Shown here piece by piece: positions 1 through 9,118 of a stretch of DNA of 64,000 nucleotides. Source of the stretch: Halobaculum limi. Its GTDB lineage: Archaea; Halobacteriota; Halobacteria; Halobacteriales; Haloferacaceae. The DNA lies in the NCBI RefSeq assembly GCF_029490015.1, contig NZ_CP120468.1, forward strand, positions 1,612,001 to 1,676,000. The letters are read 5' to 3'. Position 1 is the stretch's first letter; each line of letters starts with the position of its first letter. The translations under genes and the position numbers were made by a program. The notes beneath the pieces are model-generated. The model was given only the letters and a program-made list of their open reading frames with translations, ran no database searches and was not told the DNA's origin.

Positions 1-1402
1 TCTCCGCATCGCGGAGCGAAGCGCGCACAACGACCGTCTCGTCGGTCGTCTCGTCGATTGTGAGTGTCAGGTTGCTGCGGTGCATCGGAACCGCTGTGAG
101 CTCGCTCGGAGTGAGCGTAACGCGTTCACGACCGACGAGTCCGCGAGCGACAATTCGCCAAGAATCGGGCTCGACTCCAGACGACCGCGTCGCGATACCG
201 TAGCTAGCTGTGTATGCTTCGGTCAGGACGTCCAGATTAACGTGGGGAGGAAGCGGTGGAGGCATCGTCCGGTCCCCATAGGTGTCAAGAATCGCTATTT
301 GTGAACGCGGCGCCGCGGTCGGCCCCGTCTCGATCGGGTATGCGTTCACCTGCAAGGGATGCAGTGACGAGTGCTCTGTCGTCGTCTCAGTCCCATCCGC
401 TCGCGTCAGCGTATCCCACGCAGGGTCACGCGCCGAGTAGAAGCGCCAAACCCCACTCACGGATGCGTCACCGAGTGCGTATCCGAGCCACGGCTGGTTC
501 TTGTAGAGGACCACGCCGACGTCTCCGTTCGGGTACTGTGTCCGCGCGCCTGAGACGTCGAGGTCGTACCCCACAACATCGATGGCGTCGGAAACGGTGA
601 GCGACTCCGATAGCGTCCGCACGCTTGTTGTCCACGTGGTCGTACACGAACTCGAGTTGTTCCACGATGGGCACGTTGGCTCGCCAGCTGTCGTCGTCCG
701 CGTGAACGAGACGTCGATATCGGCTTCGAGTGTAAGCGTGCGTGGCTCACCAGCCGCATCGACGAGGTCGTATTCGAGCGTCGGCGTTCGCGTCCCCTCG
801 GCGCGAGCAACGACCGCGCCGTCGACGAGGAGTCGGATCTCGCTGATTGTGTAGCTGGTGAGCTCCCACGACTCGCGGTACAGCGCAGATCGAATATCGT
901 CAGGCACGGCGACGCGGTAGTCCACAACTCCGAGGACGGCGCCTCGATCGGCAACGTAGAGCGGTTGCTCACCCACGGCAAGCCGTGCGTGCGTCGACGG
1001 CTGCACCGTGAAGATCGTCGCGTGGGCATCGGCGATGAATCGACCACTGACTGGCGTGGCTGCCGTTGGGTACACCGACGCTCCTGGCCCAGTTACAGGG
1101 AACTCGGAGAGTTCACCCACGTTCCACTGCTCGACTGCCTTCGGTGGTGCATCAAGCGGGATGTCCGTCCCCGCAGCGAGGAGCCGCATCCCCGATGGTG
1201 ACTCCTCGGTCGCATTGCCAATGAGCGTCAGATTCGTCTCGTCCGTGTCACCTGCCCACAGTGTTGCGTGCGTCGTCGCGTTGACGCCGTGGTCGGTTTC
1301 AGTCTCCGGGTGGGCGAACGAGTGCGTCGTCGTCGCGACGAGCGCACTCACAAGGATGACCACCACCAAGGCGGTACGGGGTATTGCGCTCAGAAGCCGC
1401 AA
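1..1402 (-). CDS. Secreted/membrane-anchored protein of a conjugation-like cluster, partial (runs off window)
   Basis: A single uninterrupted minus-strand frame runs from a TTG start near 1402 to the window edge, at least 467 codons with no stop. It has no early ATG, so the start is inferred. It opens with a hydrophobic leader (LLSAIPRTALVVVILVSALVA) followed by a long Thr/Ser/Asp-rich extracellular-type region containing a Cys pair (CPSWNNSSSC) and several N-glycosylation sequons. The start overlaps the end of the VirB2-like gene by 13 bases, so the two are probably cotranscribed and translationally coupled. No family was recognised. Because of its neighbour, a surface component of a type IV secretion-like apparatus is an inference only. 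Confidence 0.6.
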   Translation of the reverse strand, partial: MRLLSAIPRTALVVVILVSALVATTTHSFAHPETETDHGVNATTHATLWAGDTDETNLTLIGNATEESPSGMRLLAAGTDIPLDAPPKAVEQWNVGELSEFPVTGPGASVYPTAATPVSGRFIADAHATIFTVQPSTHARLAVGEQPLYVADRGAVLGVVDYRVAVPDDIRSALYRESWELTSYTISEIRLLVDGAVVARAEGTRTPTLEYDLVDAAGEPRTLTLEADIDVSFTRTTTAGEPTCPSWNNSSSCTTTWTTSVRTLSESLTVSDAIDVVGYDLDVSGARTQYPNGDVGVVLYKNQPWLGYALGDASVSGVWRFYSARDPAWDTLTRADGTETTTEHSSLHPLQVNAYPIETGPTAAPRSQIAILDTYGDRTMPPPLPPHVNLDVLTEAYTASYGIATRSSGVEPDSWRIVARGLVGRERVTLTPSELTAVPMHRSNLTLTIDETTDETVVVRASLRDAE

Positions 1403-1788
1403 CTGGTGCCTCCGACGACGACATTGTTGAGCAGGAACGCGATGATGGCCGTGCCAAGCGGTGCGACGAGGACGCCCCAGATGACGGCTTGGTTGCGCAT
1501 CTCTGTGACCTCCTTCTTGCGGTCTGCACGCGAGACGGCCGGGAGAGCGACTGTCGAGCCAAGTGCGATGACGCCGCCGATAAGCGGCCCACCAAACTGG
1601 ATGAGCGTGAAGACGTTCTTGATCGTCGCGACCATATCGGTGTCGCAAAATGCTGTTCCCGTCGTCTGTGCGTGGACAGGAGCGACGGCAACGATTGCGA
1701 GCGCGGCAACTGCGACGAGCGGTCGGCGAAGCGTGATAAGCCAGGTGGACACCGCGCGAACGACTGGTAGGTGAGATGTATCTTTCAT
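1390..1788 (-). CDS. VirB2/TrbC-like small membrane protein (putative)
   Basis: This 132-residue protein starts at ATG 1788; a longer reading from TTG 1809 is less likely. It has an N-terminal signal-like hydrophobic segment ending near PVHAQ, then two membrane segments (about residues 60-80 and 100-125) separated by a short charged loop (SRADRKKEVTEMRNQ). One Cys follows the leader and another lies at the extreme C-terminus. Leader, two helices and a basic loop form the architecture of VirB2/TrbC pilin-like subunits of conjugation systems. The assignment rests on architecture and on the coupled secreted gene downstream, not on recognised sequence identity. It could also be another small haloarchaeal membrane protein. 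Confidence 0.5.
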   Translation of the reverse strand: MKDTSHLPVVRAVSTWLITLRRPLVAVAALAIVAVAPVHAQTTGTAFCDTDMVATIKNVFTLIQFGGPLIGGVIALGSTVALPAVSRADRKKEVTEMRNQAVIWGVLVAPLGTAIIAFLLNNVVVGGTSCGF

Positions 1789-1985
1789 ATGCTGTCGAAA
1801 ATCGCACAAGTGGCGTAGATAGCCGCAGTACGTGAAATTCGACAGTATTCTCCGAGGAGAGATTGAATATAAATCTTATTTCTAGGTGCTGTAATTATCG
1901 AAGAACAAGTTGGTAAATAGTCATTCTAACAGACGTAACTCTCTTAGCGCATAATGGATGCTCTGATTTTGGAAATCGTGAGTTC

Positions 1986-2288
1986 TTACTCACGCAGGTC
2001 GATCAGGTCCTCCATCCGAGCACGAAGTGTCACCACCGAAATCTCCGCAGCAGTTGCAATCTCGCGCTGGGTGAGTGAGCACTCGAACTCACAGGCAGTA
2101 AGGTACAGACATCCCGCGGCAATCCCTGCAGGATTGCAGCCAGTCCCCGCTTTCACCGCGTTCAATTCTCCGAGCAGTTCGATAGCGCGCTTACGGACGG
2201 CTGGTGGAACCCCGAACTCGCTTCCCAACCGTGCAAGCGTCTCTCTAGGGTGGGGTGGTGCTACTTCGAGACCAAGTTCTATGTTGAG
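1986..2288 (-). pseudogene. Truncated TFB (TFIIB) remnant, second cyclin repeat only
   Basis: Translation on the minus strand matches the last third of the intact TFB at 9119-10102. Shared blocks include AVKAGxGCNPAGIAAGCLY, VTLRAR and EDL. Homology begins at about 2288 (LNIELGLEVAPP, compared with LNKELELEAAPP in the intact copy), and an in-frame TGA lies just upstream at 2298-2300. The zinc ribbon, B-finger and first cyclin repeat are missing. An 80-codon ORF from ATG 2228 remains open, so a short cyclin-fold peptide could still be made. It lies beside the first PQQ lipoprotein gene, as the intact TFB lies beside the last, which suggests duplication or rearrangement of this locus. Confidence 0.8.
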
Positions 2289-2422
2289 CGCAGGTTGTCA
2301 TTGTATCCTAGGTGAACGGTCTCGGGGCCAAGCCGCAAAGGACTCGCTTTGTTAATCTGCCGATTGGATTGCTGAGTACGCTGCATCGGTATACGTTCAC
2401 GCTCGTTGTCTTTCATTTACCC

Positions 2423-2432
2423 TACATATATG
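2423..2432 (+). promoter_or_regulatory. TATA box for PQQ lipoprotein at 2457
   Basis: The sequence TACATATATG lies about 25-34 bases before the ATG at 2457. This is the spacing expected for a leaderless haloarchaeal transcript. No Shine-Dalgarno sequence precedes the ATG. Confidence 0.55.
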
Positions 2433-2456
2433 GTCTACTACAATCTATTTTGATCT

Positions 2457-3662
2457 ATGCATCGGAGATCGCTGTGTGCACTTCTTAGTGCAGGGATTAC
2501 CAGCGGTTGTCTGCGCAGTGCAACGAGTACCGACCAATCTTCATCATCCACGTTCTCACAGTCTGATTCTTCGTCCACAACGGCGTCACGCGTAAACTCA
2601 GCCACACAATCGGAACCCACAACGACGCGGTCACAGCTGCAGGTGACCCATCTTTGGACGGTTCCCTATGGGATCAATTCAGCTGGAATCCATCACCACT
2701 TCGAAGACAGCTTCATCATCGGAGATCCTGAAAATGAGATTGTCCGGGTGAATTACGATGGGTCACTCCAGTGGTCTCAGTCATACGGCATCACACCTCC
2801 GGATGACAGCTCTCTCGGCACTAGAGAAGTGGTCGCAAATGGGAAGTTAGTGTTCGGCGGGCAGGATACGCTGTACGGTATTGACGTCGATACTGGAGAG
2901 CAACAGTGGGCAACGCCGATCCAGACAGACGTAAGCGAGGTGAGAAATCTAACAACGGAGCTGGTCGCATTTGATGGAACTGCTGTCTGCGCTATGAGTT
3001 ATAAGACCACCTCCGGTGATGACCGTGCAGGATTGATGGGTGTTGACGTCTCGACTGGCCGCATTGAATGGACACAGACTCATTCTGAGATTGCACAAGT
3101 CGACGACGCGTGGCTTGGAGTACAGTCGCTTTCCCCGCCCATCGGTGGCCGGACAATTGTTGGCGGATGGAACGTCACGTTCTGGCTGGACATTACCAGT
3201 GGCGAGCTTGGAGAAACAACGCAAGGTGGCGCTCGCTATCAGTCTACCCGCCGAGGAGATACGCTATATCTCACAGATTACGGTCGCCTGTTCGCATATA
3301 CAATCAAAGGTTCGACAGTCAGTGAGCAGTGGGAGTTTGAACCACTTGGGCGAGCCAGCTCACCACCCACCGTGGCAGATGATACTGTCTACGTTGCCGC
3401 GGACGATACTGGAATCTACGCAGTGAGAGATGGGGAACAACAATGGCGCTACCAAGCTGAACCAGATGTTTGGGTTGCTCCGGCAGTCACGACTGATGCT
3501 GTCTGGGCTATGGGTGATTCGCTTCACTGCATCAGAACGGATGGATCTGAAGCTGTAACTGTCTCATTTGAGCAACCACAAGTGTCGTATGAGCTGTCTA
3601 CCGCCAATGACGTAGTCTTTGTTAGCGGATCCAGAGAAACGCGTGCGTATACGACCCAGTGA
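2457..3662 (+). CDS. PQQ-like beta-propeller lipoprotein 1
   Basis: This 401-residue protein has a short lipobox leader (LLSAGITSGC, Cys at about residue 21), then a Ser/Thr-rich linker of about 45 residues, then a beta-propeller made of PQQ/WD-like blades. Blades carry recurrent motifs such as LYGIDVDTGEQQW, IYAVRDGEQQWRY and VYVAADDTG. The family is extracytoplasmic; members act as protein-binding scaffolds (BamB-like) or, in enzymes, bind PQQ. No PQQ-dehydrogenase active-site residues were recognised, so a binding or scaffold role attached to the membrane is more likely. It converges on the next PQQ gene and is one of four paralogues in 6.4 kb. Confidence 0.85.
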   Translation: MHRRSLCALLSAGITSGCLRSATSTDQSSSSTFSQSDSSSTTASRVNSATQSEPTTTRSQLQVTHLWTVPYGINSAGIHHHFEDSFIIGDPENEIVRVNYDGSLQWSQSYGITPPDDSSLGTREVVANGKLVFGGQDTLYGIDVDTGEQQWATPIQTDVSEVRNLTTELVAFDGTAVCAMSYKTTSGDDRAGLMGVDVSTGRIEWTQTHSEIAQVDDAWLGVQSLSPPIGGRTIVGGWNVTFWLDITSGELGETTQGGARYQSTRRGDTLYLTDYGRLFAYTIKGSTVSEQWEFEPLGRASSPPTVADDTVYVAADDTGIYAVRDGEQQWRYQAEPDVWVAPAVTTDAVWAMGDSLHCIRTDGSEAVTVSFEQPQVSYELSTANDVVFVSGSRETRAYTTQ

Positions 3663-3671
3663 AGAGTTAGA

Positions 3672-4859
3672 TCAGAGTGAGCGACGCTGGAGTGTGGTAT
3701 CCGCTGCTGGGTAGATGAGTGCATGTTCGCTCATCGTCGGTTGCACGGAGTCAGCGAGTGGCGGTGTCAACTCGAATTGCCGGATTTGGTCCCCTGTTTC
3801 GAGGTCTAACAGCGTCGCGGCTTCGCTTCCAGTGAGGACCTGTCCGTTCGCGATTGTCACAGCGTACCCCGAAAGCGACCTGGCCTCAGGTTTACCCCAC
3901 CGCTCACTTCCTGAGTTAAGATCGTATGCAAACAGCCCATTCCCTCCAAGCGGCACGACGACAGTCTGCTCAGCGATTGCCGGTCTGCCCGTCACATTCC
4001 CATTTCGATCGACTGTTGCCCGCCAGCGTTCTTCGCCGGTGTTCGTGTCAAATGCAGCGGTCAAGCCATATCGCCCAACGAGTACTGCTGTCTGGTCTTC
4101 AGCTGACGCTGCAACTGATGATACTAACGAGTCCGCTGAAATCGATACCTGCCACCGTGTAGATCCGTCGGTTGGATCGAGACCGAAAACCCGGCTTTGA
4201 TCACTCGGGGTCGTACTGACATCCCCTGCATCGCTAACGATGAGCGTGCTATCCACAAGTGCTGGCTTGCCGCCCCAAGCAGCGGGAGCACGCCGACTCC
4301 AGACCACTTCGCCTGACGTAACATCAATTGCGAGTAATGTTCCTCCAGCAGGATAGTACAAGATACCATCTGCCACCAGTGGTTCTCTGATTCCAAATCC
4401 AACAGCACGATTAGAGGCTGAGAGTGTGAGATCCCCGCTGGTAGCGTCCACACCAAACAATCCTGCCGGGGTGCTTCCGTAGATGACTCCACCACTGAGT
4501 GTGAGCCCCGGTCCAACTTGGTCGCCGACATCAGTCGCAAACTGTTGTGTGCCCGTCTCTACGTTAACGCCGTACAATTTGTGATCCATACACCCAAAAT
4601 AGACCGTAGACTCGTCGATGAGTGGTGTTGTAGTCACTGGTGCTGGAAGCGAGTATGGCCACCCGTCTGAACGTGGCTGGTCAGTTGTCGCTGATTGGGA
4701 GACTGACGTTGACTCACCGTTCGGCGTTCCTTGAGGGGTATCTGATCGCGGTGTCGACGATGATGCCTGCTCGTCTGTGGCAGTGAAATTCAGACAGCCA
4801 CTCAATCCAGCCATTGCCAGAACTGAACAGACCTGCCGACGAGAACGCTGCTGGAGCAT
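3672..4859 (-). CDS. PQQ-like beta-propeller lipoprotein 2
   Basis: This 395-residue protein has a basic N-terminus (QQRSRRQ), a hydrophobic stretch and a lipobox (LAMAGLSGC, Cys about 22), then a Ser/Thr/Gln-rich spacer. Propeller blades follow with motifs such as LYGVNVETGTQQ, LFGVDATSGDL and LFAYDLNSGSERW. It is predicted to be lipid-anchored on the outer face of the membrane. It is transcribed toward paralogue 1, with 9 bases between the two stop codons. The leader is similar to that of paralogue 4 (both continue as GCLNF), suggesting recent common ancestry. Substrate or partner is unknown. Confidence 0.85.
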   Translation of the reverse strand: MLQQRSRRQVCSVLAMAGLSGCLNFTATDEQASSSTPRSDTPQGTPNGESTSVSQSATTDQPRSDGWPYSLPAPVTTTPLIDESTVYFGCMDHKLYGVNVETGTQQFATDVGDQVGPGLTLSGGVIYGSTPAGLFGVDATSGDLTLSASNRAVGFGIREPLVADGILYYPAGGTLLAIDVTSGEVVWSRRAPAAWGGKPALVDSTLIVSDAGDVSTTPSDQSRVFGLDPTDGSTRWQVSISADSLVSSVAASAEDQTAVLVGRYGLTAAFDTNTGEERWRATVDRNGNVTGRPAIAEQTVVVPLGGNGLFAYDLNSGSERWGKPEARSLSGYAVTIANGQVLTGSEAATLLDLETGDQIRQFELTPPLADSVQPTMSEHALIYPAADTTLQRRSL

Positions 4860-4883
4860 ACACCCACGTATGTCTGATACTCC

Positions 4884-4893
4884 AAATATGTAC
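4884..4893 (-). promoter_or_regulatory. TATA-like element for lipoprotein gene starting at 4859
   Basis: The minus strand reads GTACATATTT about 25-35 bases upstream of the ATG at 4859, a spacing consistent with a leaderless start. Confidence 0.45.
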
Positions 4894-5025
4894 AGTAATT
4901 TTCATCCACCGCTGTATCCGGAATTGGTGTTCAATGGAGAGTATCGACGATACAAACGTTGAATTCTCCCAAATACCTGATACCGATAATTACAAATAGA
5001 TTGGATTATCGTCTGAAACTACGCA

Positions 5026-5799
5026 ATGCGTCTCGTCGTCTCCGATTTGGTAAAGGGGGTGTACTACGCATTGCTGCGGCCATCGCGATTAGTTGCGGTC
5101 CCAAACCAACGACAGGACCAATCAACTCTCGCGACGCTTCGACAGATGTGGGGACTCGCTGCGATCTATCTGATTAACTTGGTGCTGTATGCTGGACCGT
5201 TAACGCTCGCGGGGGTTGGGATTCAATCGAACGCCGATGTTCCACGGTGGTTCACCGGAGTGGTTGGGTCGGAACCTGGATTGGCGATGGTGTATCTGGC
5301 GGGATTCATACAGAACTCAGCGTACCTGCTTGGATTCACCATCGCGACGTTTGTCGCAACCCATCTGGCGCTACTTCTTACCGTACAATCGAAGGGCATC
5401 CTTCCAACGGCATATAGCGTCGTGTATAGTTCAAGTGTGTACGTCGCAGGAATTTTCACCGTCGTCTGGTATCTCACCACCGCAAGTGGAGTCGCCGCTG
5501 CTCGCGATTTCGTTATCGACATTCAAGTTGCGTTCATTTATGCACTGATCGAGTACGCGGGCGCAGATGTTGAGTATGCGGTCCCACGGCCGGAAACGCT
5601 GGCTGCAAGCGGCTTTTCACAACTCGGAGAGTATGCACTACTCAGTCTGTTTGTGTTGGTTGGATACTTTTTCTATTCGCTGTATCTCGGCGCTCGGATC
5701 AACCACGACGCCGATAGAATCGCTAGCGCTGCGACCGTTTTGGTCGTAGTGTCACTGCCGATCGCATACGTTCTGGGGTCGATCCTCGTCGCAACATAA
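5026..5799 (+). CDS. Yip1-like multi-pass membrane protein
   Basis: This 257-residue protein has about five hydrophobic segments (roughly residues 45-65, 90-115, 130-155, 195-220 and 235-255). The N-terminus is short and cytoplasmic-looking and resembles haloarchaeal YIP1/Yip1-domain proteins, opening with a soluble helix before the first membrane span. No catalytic motif is visible. The PH-domain gene follows after 8 bases on the same strand, so the two are an operon. They sit in the middle of the four PQQ lipoprotein genes, which suggests a membrane partner for those proteins; this is inference. Family assignment is by general pattern only. Confidence 0.65.
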   Translation: MRLVVSDLVKGVYYALLRPSRLVAVPNQRQDQSTLATLRQMWGLAAIYLINLVLYAGPLTLAGVGIQSNADVPRWFTGVVGSEPGLAMVYLAGFIQNSAYLLGFTIATFVATHLALLLTVQSKGILPTAYSVVYSSSVYVAGIFTVVWYLTTASGVAAARDFVIDIQVAFIYALIEYAGADVEYAVPRPETLAASGFSQLGEYALLSLFVLVGYFFYSLYLGARINHDADRIASAATVLVVVSLPIAYVLGSILVAT

Positions 5800-5807
5800 G
5801 TGATACA

Positions 5808-6377
5808 ATGAGCCAACAAGAGACCACCTCCCACGATTCAGCCGACGTCGAGAACAGTACAAACAACTCGGCGACAGCCGATGCCTCACAACCTTCCGCG
5901 CCTGCTCACCCAGCGTCAGTGCAAACAAACCCGACAATAAAGCCGACGCTGATAGCGCTAGGCCTTGCAATCGTGGTGGTGCTCGCCATAGTTGGGGTAA
6001 TCTTGAGTAATCAACGCGCGCTTGGTGGGCAAAGTATTGCTGAAATTGCGGCGCAGGTCGTTGCGATCGTTGGACTATTAATTGGCTTACGGCTGTTACT
6101 TCGGATCTTCATTTTGACTCGAACAACATATTCGGTGAACACAGAGCGGATTCAGCGGAAATACACGCTGTTCCTCCGGACAAGTAAACGTGAGGTCCCA
6201 ATACAGATGGTTCGCAGTAGCCAACTCGAACAAAGTCGCATCCAGAAAATCCTCGGCTATGGGTCGATTCGCGTGAATGAAGGATTGGGTGGAATTCGGC
6301 TCGAACACGTCGAAAACCCGCATGAGGTCCAGGACGTGATTTCTACACACTCCGTCGACGAGCCGGCCACTGTGTGA
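5808..6377 (+). CDS. Bacterial-type PH domain (bPH2/DUF304) membrane protein
   Basis: This 189-residue protein has an Asn/Ser/Ala-rich, disordered N-terminus (1-45), two membrane segments (about 47-68 and 80-105), then a PH-like beta domain from about 110 to 180. That domain contains TTYSVNTERIQRKYTLFL and the conserved stretch QMVRSSQLEQSRIQKILGYG, typical of DUF304/bPH2 proteins. The start ATG lies 8 bases after the stop of the membrane-protein gene, so they are cotranscribed. The family's biochemical role is generally unknown. Its position between the PQQ lipoprotein pairs suggests a surface or envelope function. Confidence 0.8.
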   Translation: MSQQETTSHDSADVENSTNNSATADASQPSAPAHPASVQTNPTIKPTLIALGLAIVVVLAIVGVILSNQRALGGQSIAEIAAQVVAIVGLLIGLRLLLRIFILTRTTYSVNTERIQRKYTLFLRTSKREVPIQMVRSSQLEQSRIQKILGYGSIRVNEGLGGIRLEHVENPHEVQDVISTHSVDEPATV

Positions 6378-6459
6378 CCGCAGGTTGCCTGGTTAAATCC
6401 TGAGTGCAGTGTGGATGAACTGTTGTCGTTGGCCCCACCACCAGTGGCCGAATCAGCGT

Positions 6460-7704
6460 TCACTCATAGGTGACGCTGTTGCCGATCGTTTGCTCTGCGG
6501 TGGTAGTGATCACTCCACCTCCTTGAGCTGCTGCAGCAACTCCATATCCACGTTGAAGATCGGCTGAGAGTGTTGGGTTGCCCGACGCCATTGTGAGCGC
6601 AGTCAGTGTCTCTGACCGGTCTACAGCCCAAATCGTCTCACCGTGCGGCTCGACGGCAATGACCGTATCATCAAGTTGGGTTCGCCAGCGTTGTTCACCC
6701 GTTCCAGCATCAACAGCATAGACGCCGTTATCCCGCGAACCAAGAATAACAGTGTTGTCGTGATACGCAAATCGCGTTGGAGAGTCGAATGGCTGGAAGT
6801 GCCAACGAAAATCGCCAGCGTGTGAGACTGAAACGACACCATCCCGTGTGGGCACATACAGGCCAGCCGAATCTGAGTGGAGTCGCTTCGTGTTGTATGC
6901 CGGTCGGTCAGAGGGACGATCCCAAATCCCGTCACCGAGGTTTGGCTCCCAGTCGATCTGAGTACCTGATTCAATATCATATGCTTCTAACTGATTTACT
7001 GTCCGCAAGTAGAGGCGCTCATTGTGGAGGGTAGTCGACGAGACTGGGTCACCGTTTGCAGTCTCAATTGTCCATACTTCCTCACCAGCCCGAGTCAGCC
7101 CATAGAGGTATGTCGGCTTGAACTCTGAGTTCGAAGAGTCGCCAACAGTAACGCCATCGGATTCACCTGTGCCAACGACCACTCGGTTTGCTTCTGTACT
7201 GATGAGTGGAATCGTTGTCAGGGTGCGGTCTCCAGTGAATGACCACTGAAGTGTCCCATCTGTATTATTGAGAGCGTACAGTGTGCCATCAGCTGCCGGG
7301 ACATAGACACGCTGAGACGTTGTAGCCGGTCGTGTCTCAACAGGTCCTGTCTGGTGCTGCCACTGGCTTGTCCCATCGCCAGACCGAATCGCAGTAACCC
7401 CTTTCTGGCCAGCAACAACCACCGTCTTTCCATCTGGGGAAATCGTCGGAATTCCACGACTCACCTGTGCCTTCCACACTGTTGAGAGAGCAACTGGGTG
7501 GCCCCGCTGGGTTTGTTTGGCTCTCTGCGTGAGTGTCTCTGAAGATTGTGAGTGTACTGTTCGATCCCCACCAGCTGATGGCGATGACTCAACCTGGGCA
7601 CGTAGACAGCCTGTCGTACCCAACGTCAGCCCAGCAGCGAGCAGGGTTCGACGTGTCAACTTCCGTGACGAGGATCCGTCTGGAGAGCTAGTATCGTCCG
7701 TCAT
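6460..7704 (-). CDS. PQQ-like beta-propeller lipoprotein 3 (Tat-type leader)
   Basis: This 414-residue protein has the leader SSRKLTRRTLLAAGLTLGTTGC, giving a twin-arginine motif and a lipobox with Cys at about residue 33. It is therefore likely exported folded through Tat and then lipidated. Six or more propeller blades follow, with motifs such as LYALNNTDGTLQWSF, VYAVDAGTGEQRWR and IWAVDRSETLTALTM. Its ATG overlaps the TGA of the upstream paralogue (ATGA, 7701-7704), so the two genes are translationally coupled and probably made in fixed ratio. No enzymatic residues were recognised. Confidence 0.85.
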   Translation of the reverse strand: MTDDTSSPDGSSSRKLTRRTLLAAGLTLGTTGCLRAQVESSPSAGGDRTVHSQSSETLTQRAKQTQRGHPVALSTVWKAQVSRGIPTISPDGKTVVVAGQKGVTAIRSGDGTSQWQHQTGPVETRPATTSQRVYVPAADGTLYALNNTDGTLQWSFTGDRTLTTIPLISTEANRVVVGTGESDGVTVGDSSNSEFKPTYLYGLTRAGEEVWTIETANGDPVSSTTLHNERLYLRTVNQLEAYDIESGTQIDWEPNLGDGIWDRPSDRPAYNTKRLHSDSAGLYVPTRDGVVSVSHAGDFRWHFQPFDSPTRFAYHDNTVILGSRDNGVYAVDAGTGEQRWRTQLDDTVIAVEPHGETIWAVDRSETLTALTMASGNPTLSADLQRGYGVAAAAQGGGVITTTAEQTIGNSVTYE

Positions 7705-8879
7705 TGTCGCTCTACAGCGCGAACCCGAGCATCTTCTGTCGTTAGAAACACGCTTGAGTCAGATACCGCTAATTCACCTGTCAAATCTGCGTCACCGAGG
7801 GAACCAAGCTCGGAGGTGGTGTATTCACCGCTGGGGATCTCGAGCGTGTACAATTGGTCATCCTCATAAAATTGGAGACGACTTTCATCAGTCGTATTTG
7901 GTCCGTATGCCCGAACGCTTTCTCCAGTTTGCCAGACTGAGTTGCCAGTGCTCATATCTCGCCCCTGTAGCCCAAGATCACTACTCCCAACTGCCACGAC
8001 ACCATCTGCTGCTCCGTGAACATAGCTCACGTTTAGTGATTCTTCAGCCTGGATTGTTCCGCTTCGGGCATCGATAAACAGCGCTTGTGCCCCATCAGTT
8101 GCAAAACAGAGCCCTTCCGAAACTGCGACACCGAGACGCTCGCGGTCTCTGTCAGGATTTCGCTTGAAGTACCACAACTCTTCACCGGTCTCCGCATCAT
8201 ACCCACCAAATGCCCACGGTGGGTCGCCAAATTTCTCTTCAGGATTATATGCTACGCACACCGTCTCGCCATCCGTCGCAATCTCTACACCTGAGAGGTC
8301 ATTCTCCACCGTCCAGAGGGCGGTACCTGTCACTGGGTCTAGTGCACGAAGTCCGTGTGGGAAGAGTGATTGATATACAGTCTTAGTCGTAGATACTTGT
8401 GCCCGAATCCCACTACCGTACCCTGTCTCATTGAATACTGTCGATCCGTCAGTAAGCCGTACACCAAGTACCTCATCTGCTCCGGAAGCGACGACAACGC
8501 CATTGCAAACGGTGAGTGCTTTATCAAGTTCGTTCGTTGTCTCTGCAGTCCACTGCTCGGTCCCATCACCCGTGTTTAGCGCGTAGAGATGTCTATCAAC
8601 ACTCGTGGCAAACACGAGACCGTCCTTGTGTACAGGTCCAGCGATGAACGGGGCATTTGCCCTGAAAGCCCACAATGTCCCTTCCGGAAGTTCAGGGGTA
8701 GCAGTCTCTTCTGCTGGAGTGGATTCTTGAGACGGGGGTTGTGTCGATGCTGTTGCTGCCTGGGTCGTCGCTTGCTCGGACGATTGAGTTGTGGTACTCT
8801 CCTGTGATTGGCTGAAATTCAGACAGCCTGTGAACGGTATCGTTGTTGCTAGTGCTGCTAAGTACCGACGCCGGTTCAT
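7701..8879 (-). CDS. PQQ-like beta-propeller lipoprotein 4
   Basis: This 392-residue protein has the leader NRRRYLAALATTIPFTGC with Cys at about residue 19. A long Gln/Ser/Thr/Glu-rich spacer follows (about 20-65), then propeller blades with motifs such as LYALNTGDGTEQW, LRALDPVTGTALW and YDAETGEELWYF. It is the first gene of a two-gene operon with paralogue 3. The low-complexity spacer would hold the propeller away from the membrane. Function is unknown; a BamB-like scaffold or ligand-binding role is the conservative reading. Confidence 0.85.
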   Translation of the reverse strand: MNRRRYLAALATTIPFTGCLNFSQSQESTTTQSSEQATTQAATASTQPPSQESTPAEETATPELPEGTLWAFRANAPFIAGPVHKDGLVFATSVDRHLYALNTGDGTEQWTAETTNELDKALTVCNGVVVASGADEVLGVRLTDGSTVFNETGYGSGIRAQVSTTKTVYQSLFPHGLRALDPVTGTALWTVENDLSGVEIATDGETVCVAYNPEEKFGDPPWAFGGYDAETGEELWYFKRNPDRDRERLGVAVSEGLCFATDGAQALFIDARSGTIQAEESLNVSYVHGAADGVVAVGSSDLGLQGRDMSTGNSVWQTGESVRAYGPNTTDESRLQFYEDDQLYTLEIPSGEYTTSELGSLGDADLTGELAVSDSSVFLTTEDARVRAVERQ

Positions 8880-8900
8880 TACTGGAGTGTAATTCGTGTC

Positions 8901-8908
8901 ATATTTTA
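8901..8908 (-). promoter_or_regulatory. TATA box of the lipoprotein 4-3 operon
   Basis: The minus strand reads AAAATATG about 22-30 bases upstream of the ATG at 8879, consistent with a leaderless transcript covering both lipoprotein genes. Confidence 0.5.
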
Positions 8909-9118
8909 GCTATTGTTATTGTTTTTGTTGATAGCACCGCGAATAGAATTAGGGCGGGTGATAAACCGATGGTCAAATCTTATACGCGTTTTCCTTCCTG
9001 TAGAACCAAGCTCAGAGATTTTGAACACCAGTTCCAACTTGATAATTCAGTATGTCTCTCTATAGCTACAGGAATAAGAAAGAGACAGCTCTGCACTATC
9101 GAAGGGTCATATCATTCA

